A DNA stretch of 6,843 nt from JAZLIC01 sp045617225 (GTDB lineage Bacteria; Bacillota; Clostridia; Monoglobales; Monoglobaceae): assembly GCA_045617225.1 (NCBI GenBank), contig JAZLIC010000104.1, positions 1 through 6,843 of the forward strand, in the 5' to 3' direction. Position numbers and translations under genes: made by a program. The notes under the pieces were generated by a model. That model made no database searches. It saw only the letters and a program-made list of their open reading frames with translations, and was not told the origin of the DNA. Shown here in pieces: positions 5,095-6,843 of this stretch (positions are counted from its first letter, which is position 1; each line of letters begins with the position of its first letter).

Positions 5095-6241
5095 CACCAT
5101 ATTTCATACATTCTTCATCAATATCAAAATGCGAACTGTGCAATGGGGCGTTTACGCTCTTTTTCTCATTTTTGCAACCAAGCTTAAACAGTGCTGACGG
5201 AACAGATTGTGCAAAATACGAGAAATCTTCCCCTGCCATTGTGTGTTCTCCGCCATAAATTGCGTTGTCTTTTAAATATGTTTTTGCGGAGTTATAAATC
5301 TTTTCTGCAACTGTTTTATCATTTATAAGCGGCGGAAACATCTTTCTGAAATCATATGTATATTTCACATCATATTTTTCTGTAACTTTTTTTACAATGT
5401 TTTCAATTTCCAATTCCAAAAAGTCACGCATCTTAGTTGTCATTGCTCTGGCAGTACCTGTTATGGAAGCACTGTCCGGAATAACATTTGTAGTATTACC
5501 TGAATGTGCAGAGCATATTGAAACCACACGCATATTTTCCGAATCGGTATTTTTATCAGTAAGATTTGTAAGCTCTTTTATAATTTCCGACGCAACGACA
5601 ATGGGGTTTATACATAGTTCCGGTTCTGCACCGTGTCCGCCTTTTCCTTTTATAATAATATCAAATTCATCAGGCGACGCATACAGTGGTCCATCTTTTA
5701 TGTTGATTTTTCCGCAGTCAACCAATGGGTCCGTATGCAGAGCGATTGCGGCAGAAACTTTTGGATTTTCAAGCACGCCTTCGTTTATCATAATTTCTGC
5801 TCCGCCATCTGTTTCTTCTCCCGGTTGAAATACAAACTTTACAAGTCCGTTTATCTCATTTTCAAGCTTTTTTAAAACTTTGATAGTTCCAAGCAGTATT
5901 GCAGTGTGGCAATCGTGGCCGCACGCATGCATAACACCATTTACCTTTGAAGCATATTCTCGATTTGTACATTCAAAAACAGGCAAAGCGTCCATATCTG
6001 CACGAATAAGTATCGCTTCTTCCGATTCTCTCTTTCCTATAAAAGCCATAACTCCATATGTGTTGCCGATATTTTTTATATATGGCACATTTATTTCATC
6101 AAGAATGTTGCAAATATATTCTGCGGTTTTTTCTTCATTGAATGACAATTCAGGGTTCATATGAATATGTCGGCGATAGTTTATGATATTACCCTCTTCT
6201 TCTTTTATGAGGCTTAATATTTTGCTTTGAATATTATTCAT
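5051..6241 (-). CDS. M20-family metallopeptidase / amidohydrolase
   Basis: This 396-residue cytoplasmic enzyme has the full length of the M20D amidohydrolases (the IAA-amino acid, hippurate and N-acyl-amino acid hydrolase group), which cleave an amide bond to release a free amino acid. Metal-site motifs appear in order: HMNPELSFNE near 27-36, RADMDALP (80-87), MHACGHDCHT with Cys107 and His109, QPGEETDGGA with Glu142 and Glu143, His169 in ALHTDP, the dimerisation-domain signature GKGGHGAEPE (199-208), AGEDFSYF (336-343) and His368 in LHSSHF. The substrate cannot be read from the sequence. A GTG at 6250 would add three residues, but it overlaps the ribosome binding site AGAAGGTG, so the ATG at 6241 is chosen. 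That start overlaps the end of uvrC by 8 nt, implying translational coupling. A hairpin terminator lies just downstream. Confidence 0.92.
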   Translation of the reverse strand: MNNIQSKILSLIKEEEGNIINYRRHIHMNPELSFNEEKTAEYICNILDEINVPYIKNIGNTYGVMAFIGKRESEEAILIRADMDALPVFECTNREYASKVNGVMHACGHDCHTAILLGTIKVLKKLENEINGLVKFVFQPGEETDGGAEIMINEGVLENPKVSAAIALHTDPLVDCGKINIKDGPLYASPDEFDIIIKGKGGHGAEPELCINPIVVASEIIKELTNLTDKNTDSENMRVVSICSAHSGNTTNVIPDSASITGTARAMTTKMRDFLELEIENIVKKVTEKYDVKYTYDFRKMFPPLINDKTVAEKIYNSAKTYLKDNAIYGGEHTMAGEDFSYFAQSVPSALFKLGCKNEKKSVNAPLHSSHFDIDEECMKYGVMIFSDFAIRYFLN

Positions 6242-6843
6242 TTTTTTCACCTTCTAAATTGTGATAGTGTTTGTATACGTTTTCTGCGGTGCGTTTATCC
6301 ACTGCACATTTAAGCTCATCAATACTTGCTTTTTTTATACTTTCCATACTTAAAAAGTACATAAGGAGCTTTGTCCTGTTTGCCGCACCAACTCCCGGGA
6401 TTTCCTCAAGTTCGGAATTTACGGAAGCCCTTTCGTGGCGCTTTCTGAATGATGTTATAGCAAAACGATGGACTTCATCTTGCATACATGTCAAAAAGTT
6501 AAATAAATCGCTTTCGTTATCAATTGGTATTTCTTCATTTTCGTCGGTAATACCTCGTGTTCTGTGTTTATCATCTTTTACAAGTCCGTAAACCGGTATG
6601 TTTTCACCCAGAGTTTCAAAAAGTTCCTTTATAACAGAAACATGATTTGCACCGCCGTCTAAAAGAATAAGGTCAGGTAAAGTTGCAAACTTTGCTTTAT
6701 CAGGACTTAATGTACCTGCTTTTATAGCATCTTGCTCCTTATAGGCTTCGTCAAAGCGCCTGAAAATCACCTCTCGCATACTTGCATAATCATCAGCGCC
6801 CTCAACGGTCTTTATGTTAAATTTTCTGTATTCTTTTTTTAAA
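6234..6843 (-). CDS. uvrC: UvrABC excinuclease subunit C, C-terminal part
   Basis: About 202 C-terminal residues of UvrC are present and the gene continues past the right edge. The ATG at 6779 is internal, because the frame stays open to the edge and reads YRKFNIKTVEGADDYASM just before it, a hallmark of UvrC. UvrC makes both incisions flanking a UvrB-marked DNA lesion. The visible part covers the RNase H-like endonuclease domain responsible for the 5' cut: LILLDGGANHVSVIKE has the catalytic Asp, followed by GLVKDDKHRTRGI and the catalytic His in QDEVHRFAITSFRKRH. The C-terminal tandem helix-hairpin-helix DNA-binding domain follows, with LEEIPGVGAANRTKLL and a second hairpin near ELKCAVDKRTAENVYKHY. 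The DGG motif is followed by ANH, where many UvrCs have KGQ; this is a normal kind of variation. The amidohydrolase gene overlaps its stop. Confidence 0.96.
   Translation of the reverse strand, partial: LKKEYRKFNIKTVEGADDYASMREVIFRRFDEAYKEQDAIKAGTLSPDKAKFATLPDLILLDGGANHVSVIKELFETLGENIPVYGLVKDDKHRTRGITDENEEIPIDNESDLFNFLTCMQDEVHRFAITSFRKRHERASVNSELEEIPGVGAANRTKLLMYFLSMESIKKASIDELKCAVDKRTAENVYKHYHNLEGEKNE
6248..6255 (-). promoter_or_regulatory. Ribosome binding site of the amidohydrolase inside uvrC
   Basis: AGAAGGTG on the - strand lies within the last codons of uvrC and 6 nt before the ATG at 6241. It argues against the GTG at 6250 as the start and for coupled translation of the two genes. 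Confidence 0.65.

Noticed and set aside
5397..6164. Several + strand frames opposite the amidohydrolase gene
   Set aside because: They overlap each other and a clear enzyme gene, with no ribosome binding sites or known motifs.

Overview
The window looks like a core chromosomal segment from a low-GC anaerobic Firmicute of class Clostridia. The grounds are the A+T-rich base composition, strong AGGAGG-type ribosome binding sites, a ferredoxin-linked indolepyruvate oxidoreductase, a rubrerythrin, a probable YtxC sporulation-family gene and two tiny cysteine-rich proteins typical of clostridial genomes. No transposase, phage, CRISPR array, rRNA or tRNA is visible.

Left arm, + strand, 1-3045: the 3' end of iorA, then iorB, a methionine gamma-lyase-family PLP enzyme and an unlisted 58-residue cysteine-rich protein. 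The gaps are short (52, 18 and 4 nt), so these four probably form one amino-acid fermentation operon. A rubrerythrin gene with its own leader follows. It ends at a hairpin that can terminate transcription in both directions.

Centre, 3046-3112: transcription converges here. Overlapping the terminator and the stop codon of a complete tyrosine recombinase gene (XerC/XerD type, - strand) is a 28-bp two-armed sequence. One arm matches, from memory, the XerD half of the Gram-positive dif site. This is the most interesting signal in the window: a possible chromosome-dimer resolution site beside its recombinase, at a point where all genes on both sides point inward.

Right arm, - strand, 3110-6843: the recombinase is preceded by a leader with a perfect 12-bp inverted repeat and by a short ytxC-like gene. 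Next comes an intergenic region with two hairpins and a small + strand gene for a DUF1540-like cysteine-rich protein. That gene overlaps the tail of a convergent M20-family amidohydrolase gene, whose terminator hairpin lies inside the small gene. The amidohydrolase start overlaps the end of uvrC, which runs off the right edge.

In function, the left arm handles oxidative amino-acid catabolism coupled to ferredoxin and peroxide defence. The right arm holds housekeeping genes for recombination, nucleotide excision repair and amide hydrolysis. No wholly new multi-gene system is evident. The candidates for novelty are the dif-like site, the two small cysteine-rich proteins and the structured intergenic DNA.
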